6,316 bases of DNA from Bacillota bacterium (GCA_012521805.1 JAAYLQ010000211.1:1-6316), one strand, 5' to 3'; shown: positions 1-5,827, counted from the stretch's first letter. A program made the numbers and translations. The notes: generated from the sequence alone by a model not told the origin.

Positions 1-175
1 CCTCTGCGGTTAGGGCGAAATAACGCTGGTGATCTAGTTCGACACAGACAGCATCCGGCTGTTCAGATTCAATAATCTGTTTCACCTGCTCGACACTGCG
101 CTGGGAAATATGGGCGGTGCCGATCAGAATGACCTCTTTACCGTCACAATTTAAACGCGTAACATGCCTTTCCAT
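1..175 (-). CDS. TraB/PrgY-family protein, N-terminal 58 residues (runs off left edge)
   Basis: Reading the minus strand from an ATG at 173-175 gives 58 complete codons with no stop before the edge, so the C-terminal part is missing. The protein opens MERHVTRLNCDGKEVILIG and continues with a GTAHIS motif (residues 19-24), then PDAVCVELD (40-48) followed by RY. This pattern, a glycine-threonine-alanine-histidine loop and then a V-E-L-D strand with a following arginine, is the start of the TraB/PrgY (TraB/GumN-like) family. Members are known from pheromone shutdown in Enterococcus and from widespread bacterial and archaeal homologues that usually carry C-terminal membrane helices. Their biochemical role here is unknown; a metalloprotease-like activity has been proposed for the superfamily. 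An AAGGCGG ribosome site lies 6 nt upstream of the ATG, which supports the start. The gene lies 113 nt downstream of the arginase-like gene on the same strand and may be co-transcribed or use its own promoter. Confidence 0.82.
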   Translation of the reverse strand, partial: MERHVTRLNCDGKEVILIGTAHISQRSVEQVKQIIESEQPDAVCVELDHQRYFALTAE

Positions 176-211
176 ACCGTACCGCCTTATCAAGAAGAAA
201 GTTTTCAGATC

Positions 212-241
212 ATTATATGCAGTTAGGAGTGGGAATTTCAT
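212..241 (-). promoter_or_regulatory. Possible sigma-A promoter of the TraB-family gene
   Basis: On the minus strand a perfect TATAAT (-10, plus positions 212-217) is preceded 18 nt upstream by ATGAAA (236-241), a 4 of 6 match to the -35 consensus. Transcription would start near 205, giving a leader of about 30 nt before the ATG at 175. The -10 is convincing but the -35 is only fair. Read-through from the arginase-like gene remains possible because I see no clear terminator between 176 and 288. Confidence 0.45.
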
Positions 242-288
242 AAAAAAGGAAATTTGTCTCGGAATAGAGAATTTGGCAAGCAGGTCGG

Positions 289-1002
289 TCAGATGCCTAA
301 CATGATGTTGACCCTATCCGCAAAACTTAAAGTGGCTGGGTCCCAGCGGCGGAGAGGACACTTAATTGTTTGATACGGCAGGTTGAGGCTCGCAACAAAC
401 TTCTGGAAATCATAGTCATACCAGGGGGGTGTCCAGGCTCCTGAGCGGCAGATGTGAATTGCTGTGATGTGGGGTTTAGGCTTTAAATTATTGAGTTCAG
501 TTATAGTAGGGTACTTGATGGCATACTCTGCGTTGAAAGCAGCAAAGTACTCCGGCTGCTCCCAGGTATATTGGCTATAAATGATGTTTGCAGTGGTGAT
601 TAGTTTATCTTTAAACAGCATGCCGAGCCAGTTTCCGCAGTTGATGCCGAGATCAAATGACTTGGCTCCGCTGTAGCCTAAATCGGAATGGGCATCAAAT
701 AAGTAGACAGTTGTGCAGCGATAATGTTTGGCGATAAAGTACGATAGGGTATGGGTATCGGAAACGAATACCTTGGTCTGGGCAGAGATGCTGAAAATGT
801 CTTTGATCTGGTGCCAAAAATCCTTTACTTCCGGGGAGAGATAGTAGAGCTGCTCAATATTTTTCCCTATAGCCTGCAGCTGTAGATAGCGTTGATACCA
901 CAGGTCTTCGGTTGTGCTTTTATTCTCAGCGAAGGAGAGGTACTGGCGGTTTTTGGTTGCGATAAAATAGTCCCAGTCAATGGATAATAAGGTATTTCCC
1001 AT
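289..1002 (-). CDS. Arginase-fold-like protein related to UPF0489 (permuted motif order), function unknown
   Basis: A 237-residue soluble protein with no signal peptide or membrane segment. Visible metal-site-like motifs, in order: LSIDWDYF (residues 6-13, D9 and D11), SDTHTL (81-86, D82 and H84), YLFDAHSDLGY (100-110, D103, H105, D107), then NCGNWLGMLF (121-130) and IHICRSGAW (183-191). DAHxD and SxDxD are signatures of the arginase/ureohydrolase metal centre, and the D-H, FDxHxDL and xxNW series resembles UPF0489 proteins, a family that as I recall includes peptide arginases of RiPP pathways. In arginase and, from memory, UPF0489 the SxDxD strand comes after DAHxD; here it comes first. The ATG at 1000-1002 has a GGGGGTGAG ribosome site 9 nt upstream. 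The gene is divergent from the lipoprotein gene and lies ahead of the TraB-family gene on the same strand. A metal-dependent hydrolase role is inference; no substrate can be named, and no RiPP precursor is visible nearby. Confidence 0.6.
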   Translation of the reverse strand: MGNTLLSIDWDYFIATKNRQYLSFAENKSTTEDLWYQRYLQLQAIGKNIEQLYYLSPEVKDFWHQIKDIFSISAQTKVFVSDTHTLSYFIAKHYRCTTVYLFDAHSDLGYSGAKSFDLGINCGNWLGMLFKDKLITTANIIYSQYTWEQPEYFAAFNAEYAIKYPTITELNNLKPKPHITAIHICRSGAWTPPWYDYDFQKFVASLNLPYQTIKCPLRRWDPATLSFADRVNIMLGI

Positions 1003-1016
1003 CTGAGCTAACTCAC

Positions 1017-1058
1017 CCCCAGTCAGTTATATTCGCAGTTTTTCTGTCTGAACTGGGG
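1017..1058. repeat. Inverted repeat overlapping the ribosome site of the arginase-like gene
   Basis: CCCCAGT (1017-1023) is matched by ACTGGGG (1052-1058). The stem can be extended by CAG/CTG (1024-1026 with 1048-1050) across one bulged base, leaving a loop of about 21 nt. It lies in the 95-bp divergent spacer 1003-1097. On the minus strand the inner arm includes part of the GGGGGTGAG ribosome site of the arginase-like gene, so a transcript starting upstream of 1058 could fold to hide that site. It could equally be a DNA operator between the divergent genes, or chance. I found no convincing -35/-10 pair in this spacer on either strand. Confidence 0.35.
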
Positions 1059-1097
1059 TTAGAGGTTTAAACAAATCCAGAAGTGGAGGTATGGGAG

Positions 1098-1370
1098 ATG
1101 GACAGAAAAGTAAAATTGTTGGGGATTATCTTATGCTGTCTGCTGTTGAGCGGATGTATGCCGGGAGATGGGAGCTATACTGAAGACGGGCCGGCAGGGT
1201 TTTTCTCAGGAGTTTGGCACGGCTGGATAGCGCCAATTTCCCTGATCGTCGGTTTGTTCAGGGACCATATTCGGGTGTATGAAGTTAACAACACCGGATG
1301 GTGGTATGATTTCGGATTTTACATGGCGATCATCAGTGGTTTTGGTGGTCTGTCCTTGTTCAGAAAATAA
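1098..1370 (+). CDS. Small predicted lipoprotein with two hydrophobic segments, conserved hypothetical
   Basis: A 90-residue protein starting at ATG 1098. This start is chosen over the in-frame GTG at 1083 because GGAGGT at 1085-1090 lies 7 nt before it, and the GTG would have that site inside the coding sequence. Residues 1-20 are a lipoprotein signal: basic MDRKVK, a hydrophobic core, then the lipobox LSGC with Cys20 as the likely lipidated residue. A short polar stretch follows, then a hydrophobic segment at about 38-54 (SGVWHGWIAPISLIVGLF) and a second at about 72-88, preceded by the aromatic motif NNTGWWYDFGF (64-74). I recognise the GVWHGWIAP and VNNTGWWYDFGF pattern as typical of a widespread small hypothetical family, but know no function. 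The next gene starts 18 nt after the stop, so the two are probably co-transcribed. Confidence 0.8.
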   Translation: MDRKVKLLGIILCCLLLSGCMPGDGSYTEDGPAGFFSGVWHGWIAPISLIVGLFRDHIRVYEVNNTGWWYDFGFYMAIISGFGGLSLFRK

Positions 1371-1388
1371 AGTGCAGGAGCGAAGGTT

Positions 1389-2336
1389 ATGTACAAAATA
1401 GTTGTCACGCGAAAAATTCCCGGTATTGAGCAGGCAGAACAAATTCTGCCGCGGAGCTGGCAGTTGTGGGTTAATCCAAGTGAACAGCCTTTAACCCGCT
1501 CAGAGCTGATTGAGCAGGCCCGGGACGCAGATGCGATCCTGGTGTGCGATGACCGAATTGGTGCCGGGGAAATGGCAGAACTGCCCAACTTGAAAGTGCT
1601 CTGCAACTACGGGGTGGGATTGGACAATCTCGATCTGCAGGCTGCCGCAGAGCGGGGGATTGCTGTTAGAAATCTGCCCGATGAGGTAACCTATAGTACA
1701 GCAGAGCTGGCAGTTGCCCTGATGCTCGCCTGTATGCGGCGGTTGGGTGAGGCAGATCGGCTGGTGCGGAGCACCAATCCTTTTGATTGGAAGCCCACCA
1801 TTATAATCGGCCGCAATCTGCGCCGCAAGACCTTGGGGATTATTGGCTTTGGCCGCATTGGTCAAAAGACTGCTGAAATAGCCAAAGCCTTTGAAATGCA
1901 GGTGATTTATTACAACCGCACTAGAAAACTAGAGGCTGAGCAGCGGTTAGGGGCGGAGTACTGTTCCTTGGAGGAGCTGCTGCAGCGGGCAGATATTGTC
2001 TCCCTCCATGTACCTGGCGGTCCTGAGACCAGGCATCTGATTGGTGCGGAACAGATCGAGCTGATGAAACCGGAAGCGGTTTTAATCAATGTTGCCCGGG
2101 GGATGGTTGTGGATGAACAAGCGCTGACTGCAGCGCTGAAAAGCAGACGGATTGCTGCGGCTGGTTTGGATGTATTTGAGCGGGAGCCGCTAGTGACCGA
2201 GGAACTAACCAAACTGCCGAATGTAATTCTAACACCTCATATCGGTGTAACAACATGGGAGACCCGCTGGGCAATGACTGCTAAAGCTTTGGAAAAGATC
2301 CATCATGAACTGGCTAGGCTGTCGCAATCGGATTGA
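1389..2336 (+). CDS. D-isomer-specific 2-hydroxyacid dehydrogenase, glyoxylate/hydroxypyruvate reductase-like
   Basis: A 315-residue cytosolic NAD(P)H oxidoreductase, the normal length for the short family without an ACT domain. The N-terminal substrate domain includes NYGVGLDNLDL (73-83) and TYSTAELAVALML (101-113). The Rossmann domain carries G153-x-G155-x-x-G158 in IIGFGRIG. Catalytic residues are Arg237 in INVARG, Glu266 in DVFEREP and His284 in TPHIG, matching the Arg-Glu-His triad of the family. The strand after the nucleotide loop ends YYNRTRK (174-180), with Asn-Arg in place of an acidic residue, which suggests NADPH preference. Likely reactions are reduction of glyoxylate, hydroxypyruvate or a related 2-oxoacid; the exact substrate cannot be told. 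AGGAG lies 8 nt before the ATG. Absence of an ACT or intervening domain, and of serine-pathway neighbours, argues against SerA. The 3' end overlaps sfsA tail-to-tail by 23 bp. Confidence 0.88.
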   Translation: MYKIVVTRKIPGIEQAEQILPRSWQLWVNPSEQPLTRSELIEQARDADAILVCDDRIGAGEMAELPNLKVLCNYGVGLDNLDLQAAAERGIAVRNLPDEVTYSTAELAVALMLACMRRLGEADRLVRSTNPFDWKPTIIIGRNLRRKTLGIIGFGRIGQKTAEIAKAFEMQVIYYNRTRKLEAEQRLGAEYCSLEELLQRADIVSLHVPGGPETRHLIGAEQIELMKPEAVLINVARGMVVDEQALTAALKSRRIAAAGLDVFEREPLVTEELTKLPNVILTPHIGVTTWETRWAMTAKALEKIHHELARLSQSD

Positions 2337-3039
2337 CAACCGGAACCGAGCTGCCTAAAGTAATGCGATCCACAGTAACGCTGCATCGGCGCCCTAAGAG
2401 CTGGACACCGGCATTTCTGGCGGCAATCATTGCCTGGGCAAACTTCGGGTCAATATGGGCAGCTGCGGTGATCTGCTCTGCATCACTGCGCTGGAGGACA
2501 AACAGCACTGCTGCTTGGTATTGACCGGTTGTGGTCAGCTCGGTCAGCATCTCCAGGTGATTCCTGCCCCGCAGGGTAACCGCATCAGGGAATAAGCCAA
2601 GTCCATTTTCCACAAGAGTAACACTTTTCACTTCTAACAGCAGCAGTTCTTGGTCCCGTTTGAGGAGAAAATCGAAGCGGTGGCGTTCTACCGGATACTC
2701 ACTGCGGACTAAGGTCCAGGATGCCAGTTCTGAAATTGCCTGCTGTTTGAGGGCAGTCTCAATCAGTTTATTCGGCAGTGTGGAGACTAGAGAAACTACT
2801 GATTGATTCTCGGCTTCCACCAAGACAGCAGACCAGGCAGTCTTGCGCCGGGGGTTATCTGAGCGGCTGAGCCATACCCGGCTGCCGGGTACCAGCAGTT
2901 CCCGGAGTCGGCCAGGGTCGGCTAAGTGAGCCTCAACTACTGCATTTGGTTTGTGTTCTAATCTGCACTGAATTACAAAGCGATTTAATCGCTGTAGAAA
3001 AGCGGCTTCAACTAAATCGCCTAATGGTAAACTGATCAA
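2314..3039 (-). CDS. sfsA: SfsA family DNA/RNA nuclease-like protein (sugar fermentation stimulation protein homolog)
   Basis: A 241-residue protein, full length for SfsA. It starts with the family pattern LVEAAFLQRLNRFV (9-22), then HLADPGRLRELLVPG (38-52) and RRKTAW (64-69) of the N-terminal OB-like domain. The C-terminal domain has a PD-(D/E)xK nuclease-like core: RFDFLL with D123, LLLLEVKSVTL with E136 and K138, followed by FPDAVTLRGRNHLEML (150-165). The E. coli homologue was found as a stimulator of maltose gene expression and binds DNA; a nuclease role is inferred from the fold. The start is TTG at 3037-3039: the codon just upstream is an in-frame TAA, so no longer form is possible, and AAGGAG lies 10 nt upstream. 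The TAG stop lies inside the end of the convergent dehydrogenase gene. It is divergent from the AmmeMemoRadiSam operon, with 50 bp between starts. Confidence 0.93.
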   Translation of the reverse strand: MISLPLGDLVEAAFLQRLNRFVIQCRLEHKPNAVVEAHLADPGRLRELLVPGSRVWLSRSDNPRRKTAWSAVLVEAENQSVVSLVSTLPNKLIETALKQQAISELASWTLVRSEYPVERHRFDFLLKRDQELLLLEVKSVTLVENGLGLFPDAVTLRGRNHLEMLTELTTTGQYQAAVLFVLQRSDAEQITAAAHIDPKFAQAMIAARNAGVQLLGRRCSVTVDRITLGSSVPVVNPIATA

Positions 3040-3075
3040 TTAATTTTCGCTCCTTTTTGCAAGATCAAAATAACA

Positions 3076-3081
3076 GGGAGG
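3076..3081 (+). promoter_or_regulatory. Ribosome binding site deciding the GTG start of the Memo-AMMECR1 fusion
   Basis: GGGAGG at 3076-3081 lies 8 nt before GTG 3090. An open in-frame TTG exists at 3057, but it lies upstream of this site, has no Shine-Dalgarno of its own, and would add 11 unconserved residues before the domain starts. The 50-bp divergent spacer (3040-3089) contains ribosome sites for both genes. I could not find a convincing -35/-10 pair in it, so promoters probably extend into the opposite coding sequences. Confidence 0.7.
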
Positions 3082-3089
3082 TATCTGCT

Positions 3090-4397
3090 GTGACGCTCCT
3101 AGGCGGCTTCATCGTTCCCCATCCGCCGCTGATCATTCCCGAGATCGGCCGCGGAGAGGAACAACAGATTCAAGCTACTATTACTGCGTATCAGACCATT
3201 GGTAGGACGATTGCGGCACTGCAGCCGGATACAATAGTAATTATCACACCCCACTCAGTGCTGTATCGCGATTATCTGCATATTTCCCCCGGCACGCAGG
3301 CTGTGGGAGATTTTAGCAGATTTGGGCAGCCCAAGGTCCGGTTTACAGTGAAATATGATTCTGATTTTGTGGCTCGGCTGGTTCGGTTATCTGAGGAGGC
3401 TGGTATTCCCGCTGGCACCTTAGGTGAGGGAGATCCGGCCCTAGATCACGGCACTATGGTTCCCCTGCATTTTATAAATCAATATTATCATAATTATCAA
3501 GTTGTGCGGATTTCAATTTCTGGTCTTTCCCTGCAGACTCACTACCAATTCGGCAAACTGATTGCTCAAGCGGCAGCAGAGAGCGGAAAGCAGGTGGTTA
3601 TCGTTGCCAGCGGGGATTTGTCCCACAGGCTTAAAGAAGATGGCCCCTACGGTTTTGCCGAGGAGGGTCCTGTTTTTGACCGAGAGGTTACCCAGGCGAT
3701 GGAGACCGGTGATTTTGCCCGGTTGCTGCAGTTTGAGGAAAGTTTCTGCCAAGCTGCGGCGGAGTGCGGTCTCAGGTCATTTATCATTTTAGCAGGTGCT
3801 TTGGCTGGAAAAGCTGTGGAACCAGAGCTTTTATCATATGAGGGACCATTTGGGGTGGGTTATGCGGTGGCTGCTTTTAAGATTATAGGTGATGAGTATG
3901 TCCGCTTGGCCCGGATGGCTTTGGAACATTACGTAAAGCATCGGTGCAAGCTGCCTCGTCCTGAACGCCTCAGTCCGGAGCTGGTAAATCAGCGGGCTGG
4001 CGTGTTTGTATCGCTGCATCTAGGCGGCGAGCTGCGGGGCTGTATCGGTACCATCAGCCCCACTACCGATTGTATTGCGGATGAAATTATCCAGAACGCA
4101 ATCAGCGCCGGTATGCGCGACCCCCGCTTCCCGCCAGTTCTGCTGTTTGAGCTGTCCGAGATGGAGTACAGTGTCGATGTCCTGGCAGAACCGGAGCCTG
4201 TTCAATCTACAGCGGAACTGGATCCTAAACGCTACGGCGTTATTGTTAGTGCAGGCAGCAAACGGAGCCTGCTGCTGCCAAATCTGGAAGGGGTTGATAC
4301 GGTGGAAGAACAGCTGCGGATTGCTCTTCTGAAAGCAGGTATTTCCCCGGATGAGGAGTATCAGATTTCCCGTTTTGAGGTGGTGCGGCATCAGTGA
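3090..4397 (+). CDS. amrA: AmmeMemoRadiSam system fusion protein: LigB/Memo-like domain plus AMMECR1 domain
   Basis: A 435-residue fusion of two parts of the AmmeMemoRadiSam system. Residues about 3-265 are a class III extradiol-dioxygenase (LigB)/Memo-like domain: GGFIVPHPP (H11), IIITPHS-like TPHS (H55), LDHG (H120), ASGDLSH (173-179, H179) and AAECGLRS (E225, C226), ending SYEGPFGVGYAV. These positions parallel the metal ligands and catalytic histidines of LigB. Residues about 268-435 are AMMECR1: YVRLARMALEHYV, the signature LRGCIG (315-320), MRDPRFPPV (342-350), SVDVL (361-365) and LLLPNLEGVDTVEEQL near the end. The function of this conserved module is not established; the radical SAM partner suggests protein or small-molecule modification. 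The GTG start follows GGGAGG by 8 nt. The TGA stop overlaps the next start in GTGA, implying translational coupling. The symbol follows the name used for the AMMECR1 component; the N-terminal half corresponds to the B-like part. Confidence 0.9.
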   Translation: MTLLGGFIVPHPPLIIPEIGRGEEQQIQATITAYQTIGRTIAALQPDTIVIITPHSVLYRDYLHISPGTQAVGDFSRFGQPKVRFTVKYDSDFVARLVRLSEEAGIPAGTLGEGDPALDHGTMVPLHFINQYYHNYQVVRISISGLSLQTHYQFGKLIAQAAAESGKQVVIVASGDLSHRLKEDGPYGFAEEGPVFDREVTQAMETGDFARLLQFEESFCQAAAECGLRSFIILAGALAGKAVEPELLSYEGPFGVGYAVAAFKIIGDEYVRLARMALEHYVKHRCKLPRPERLSPELVNQRAGVFVSLHLGGELRGCIGTISPTTDCIADEIIQNAISAGMRDPRFPPVLLFELSEMEYSVDVLAEPEPVQSTAELDPKRYGVIVSAGSKRSLLLPNLEGVDTVEEQLRIALLKAGISPDEEYQISRFEVVRHQ

Positions 4398-5224
4398 ACA
4401 AGCAGACCTGTCCAATTTGTCCGCATCACTGTACTTTAGCCGCAGGTCAGATCGGTCTCTGCCAAGCCCGGGGCAATGTAGACGGCAGCATCACTGCGGT
4501 AAACTACGGCATGCTCACCGCATTGGCGCTGGATCCGATTGAGAAAAAGCCTCTGTATCACTTTTATCCAGGCAGTCTGATCCTGTCGCTAGGCAGTTTT
4601 GGCTGCAATCTGCGCTGTCCCTTCTGTCAAAATTATCAGATCTCGACTGCCGCCTGGGATAGCTCCAGCTGCCGATACCTATCCCCAAGGCAAGCAGTGG
4701 ATCTGGCTTTACAATTAAAAGCTAAAGGGAATATTGGACTGGCCTATACCTATAACGAACCCTTGGTGGGGTATGAATATGTTGCTGACTGTGCAGCCTT
4801 AGCCCGCCAGCATGGCTTGAAAAATGTGCTGGTAAGCAACGGCTACTGCTGCCAGGAGCCGTTATCGGAGCTGCTGCCGTTAATCGATGCAGTCAATTTT
4901 GATCTGAAAGCATTTAACGATCAGTTTTACCGGAATATCGGTGGAGACTTAGATACAGTTAAACAAAGTATTGTGTTGGCAGCGGAGCTGACTCATATCG
5001 AAGTGACAACCTTAATAATTCCCAACGAAAATGACAGCGAAGCTGAAATTAGCGCTTTAGCCCGCTGGTTGGCGGGGATTCGCCGGGATATTCCGCTGCA
5101 TCTGACCCGCTTTTTTCCCCGCTACCAATACTCGGACCGCTCCAGCACTGATCTTAAGCAGTTGCGCAAACTGGCGGAAATTGCCAAAACCGAACTGGAC
5201 TATGTCTATTTGGGTAATTGTTAG
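4394..5224 (+). CDS. amrS: AmmeMemoRadiSam system radical SAM enzyme, lacking the usual C-terminal cysteine-rich tail
   Basis: A 276-residue radical SAM protein of the AmrS type. The N-terminus has the motif C6-P-I-C9-P-H-H-C13 followed by GQIGLCQAR (C23), an extra cysteine cluster typical of AmrS. The radical SAM cluster motif is C71-N-L-R-C75-P-F-C78. Further family landmarks are KKPLYHFYPG (51-60), YTYNEP (118-123), VNFDLKAF (167-174) and HLTRFFPRYQ (236-245). It would bind a 4Fe-4S cluster and cleave S-adenosylmethionine; the substrate is unknown, with the fused upstream protein as an obvious candidate partner. The GTG start overlaps the upstream stop by 4 nt. The protein stops at YVYLGNC, where homologues as I remember them continue with a PGHEG-like stretch and two CxxC pairs (total about 330 residues). 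A strong terminator begins 10 nt after the stop, and no continuation is visible in other frames. Confidence 0.92.
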   Translation: MNKQTCPICPHHCTLAAGQIGLCQARGNVDGSITAVNYGMLTALALDPIEKKPLYHFYPGSLILSLGSFGCNLRCPFCQNYQISTAAWDSSSCRYLSPRQAVDLALQLKAKGNIGLAYTYNEPLVGYEYVADCAALARQHGLKNVLVSNGYCCQEPLSELLPLIDAVNFDLKAFNDQFYRNIGGDLDTVKQSIVLAAELTHIEVTTLIIPNENDSEAEISALARWLAGIRRDIPLHLTRFFPRYQYSDRSSTDLKQLRKLAEIAKTELDYVYLGNC

Positions 5225-5233
5225 GATGGAAAT

Positions 5234-5271
5234 AAAATACCAAGGCTGCAGGGCATACCTTGGTATTTTTT
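5234..5271. terminator. Strong hairpin terminator between convergent genes, probably bidirectional
   Basis: A perfect 12-bp stem pairs AAAATACCAAGG (5234-5245) with CCTTGGTATTTT (5258-5269) around a 12-nt loop. On the plus strand it ends in six T residues (5266-5271), a classic intrinsic terminator for the amr operon, whose stop is at 5224. On the minus strand the arm is followed by TTTTATTTCC, so it can also end the peroxiredoxin transcript, whose stop codon begins 5 nt away at 5276. It is strongest in the plus direction. Confidence 0.93.
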
Positions 5272-5275
5272 CTGC

Positions 5276-5827
5276 TTAGACTGAGAGCAGGGCTTGACCG
5301 GGCTGCCAGTTGGCGGGACAGAGGCCACCAGTCTGGAGTGCCTGTAGTACTCTAAGTACTTCATCAACATTGCGGCCAATGTTGTTGTTGTGCACCACTG
5401 AATAGACTAACTCACCTTCAGGATTGATAATAAACAGTCCCCGCAGGGCAATGCCTTCCTCTTCGATCAGCACACCATAATCCCGGGACACTTTGTGGTT
5501 GGTATCGGCGGCCAGGGGGTAGTTCAGTTGGCCTAAGCCGTTGTCGGCGCGGTCAGTGTTAATCCATGCGCGGTGGGTGTAAACTGTGTCAGTAGAGACA
5601 CCGATTACTTCTGCGTTGAGGGCTTTAAATTCATCGTAGCGGTCGCTGAAGGCGGTAATTTCAGTGGGGCACACAAAGGTGAAGTCCATTGGATAGAAAA
5701 ACAGCACAGTCCATTTGCCGTCTTTCATGTTGGCTTCGAGGCTGACGCGCCCAAATTCCTTATTTGGCAAAACAGCATCAAGTTCAAAGGCAGGTGCTTG
5801 ATTGCCTACCATCCGCTTAACTGCCAT
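5276..5827 (-). CDS. Typical 2-Cys peroxiredoxin (AhpC/Prx1 type)
   Basis: A 183-residue cytosolic thiol peroxidase that reduces hydrogen peroxide and organic hydroperoxides. The active site is FFYPMDFTFVCPTE: P46, T50 and peroxidatic Cys53. Arg129 in ALRGLFIINPEG completes the site. The resolving cysteine is Cys170 in GGLCPANWQPG, so it is a typical 2-Cys enzyme working as a disulfide-linked dimer. The NGLGQLNYPL stretch (97-106) corresponds to the GGLG loop. The tail ends a few residues after Cys170 with no YF motif, as in oxidation-resistant bacterial forms. No ahpF or thioredoxin reductase gene is in the window, so its reductant is unknown. GGAGGT lies 8 nt before the ATG. It has its own consensus promoter with a Fur/PerR-like operator, so induction by peroxide or iron limitation is likely. 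It shares the terminator at 5234-5271 with the convergent amr operon. Confidence 0.95.
   Translation of the reverse strand: MAVKRMVGNQAPAFELDAVLPNKEFGRVSLEANMKDGKWTVLFFYPMDFTFVCPTEITAFSDRYDEFKALNAEVIGVSTDTVYTHRAWINTDRADNGLGQLNYPLAADTNHKVSRDYGVLIEEEGIALRGLFIINPEGELVYSVVHNNNIGRNVDEVLRVLQALQTGGLCPANWQPGQALLSV

Noticed and set aside
1083..1097. GTG start at 1083 for the lipoprotein, adding five residues
   Set aside because: It would place the GGAGGT ribosome site inside the coding sequence, while ATG 1098 sits 7 nt after it and gives a standard lipoprotein signal.
1003..1097. Promoter in the divergent spacer, using TATAAC on the minus strand or TTTAAA on the plus strand
   Set aside because: No partner -35 at 16-18 nt with more than weak similarity could be found for either.
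1206..1865. Overlapping minus-strand open frames opposite the lipoprotein and dehydrogenase genes
   Set aside because: No family motifs, no ribosome sites, and they lie opposite well-supported genes; they are by-products of the coding strand.
1389..2336. Assignment as serA (phosphoglycerate dehydrogenase)
   Set aside because: At 315 residues it lacks the ACT and intervening domains, the cofactor loop looks NADPH-type, and no serine genes are adjacent.
3057..3089. TTG start at 3057 for the Memo-AMMECR1 fusion
   Set aside because: It has no ribosome site, adds 11 residues with no domain similarity, and includes the GGGAGG site that serves GTG 3090.
3513..4415. Several open frames on both strands inside the fusion gene
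   Set aside because: Composition and motifs do not look protein-like and the fusion frame contains clear conserved domains throughout.
5190..5275. Frameshift as the cause of the short radical SAM C-terminus
   Set aside because: No frame after 5224 resembles the expected PGHEG/CxxC tail before the terminator, so there is nothing to restore by a shift.
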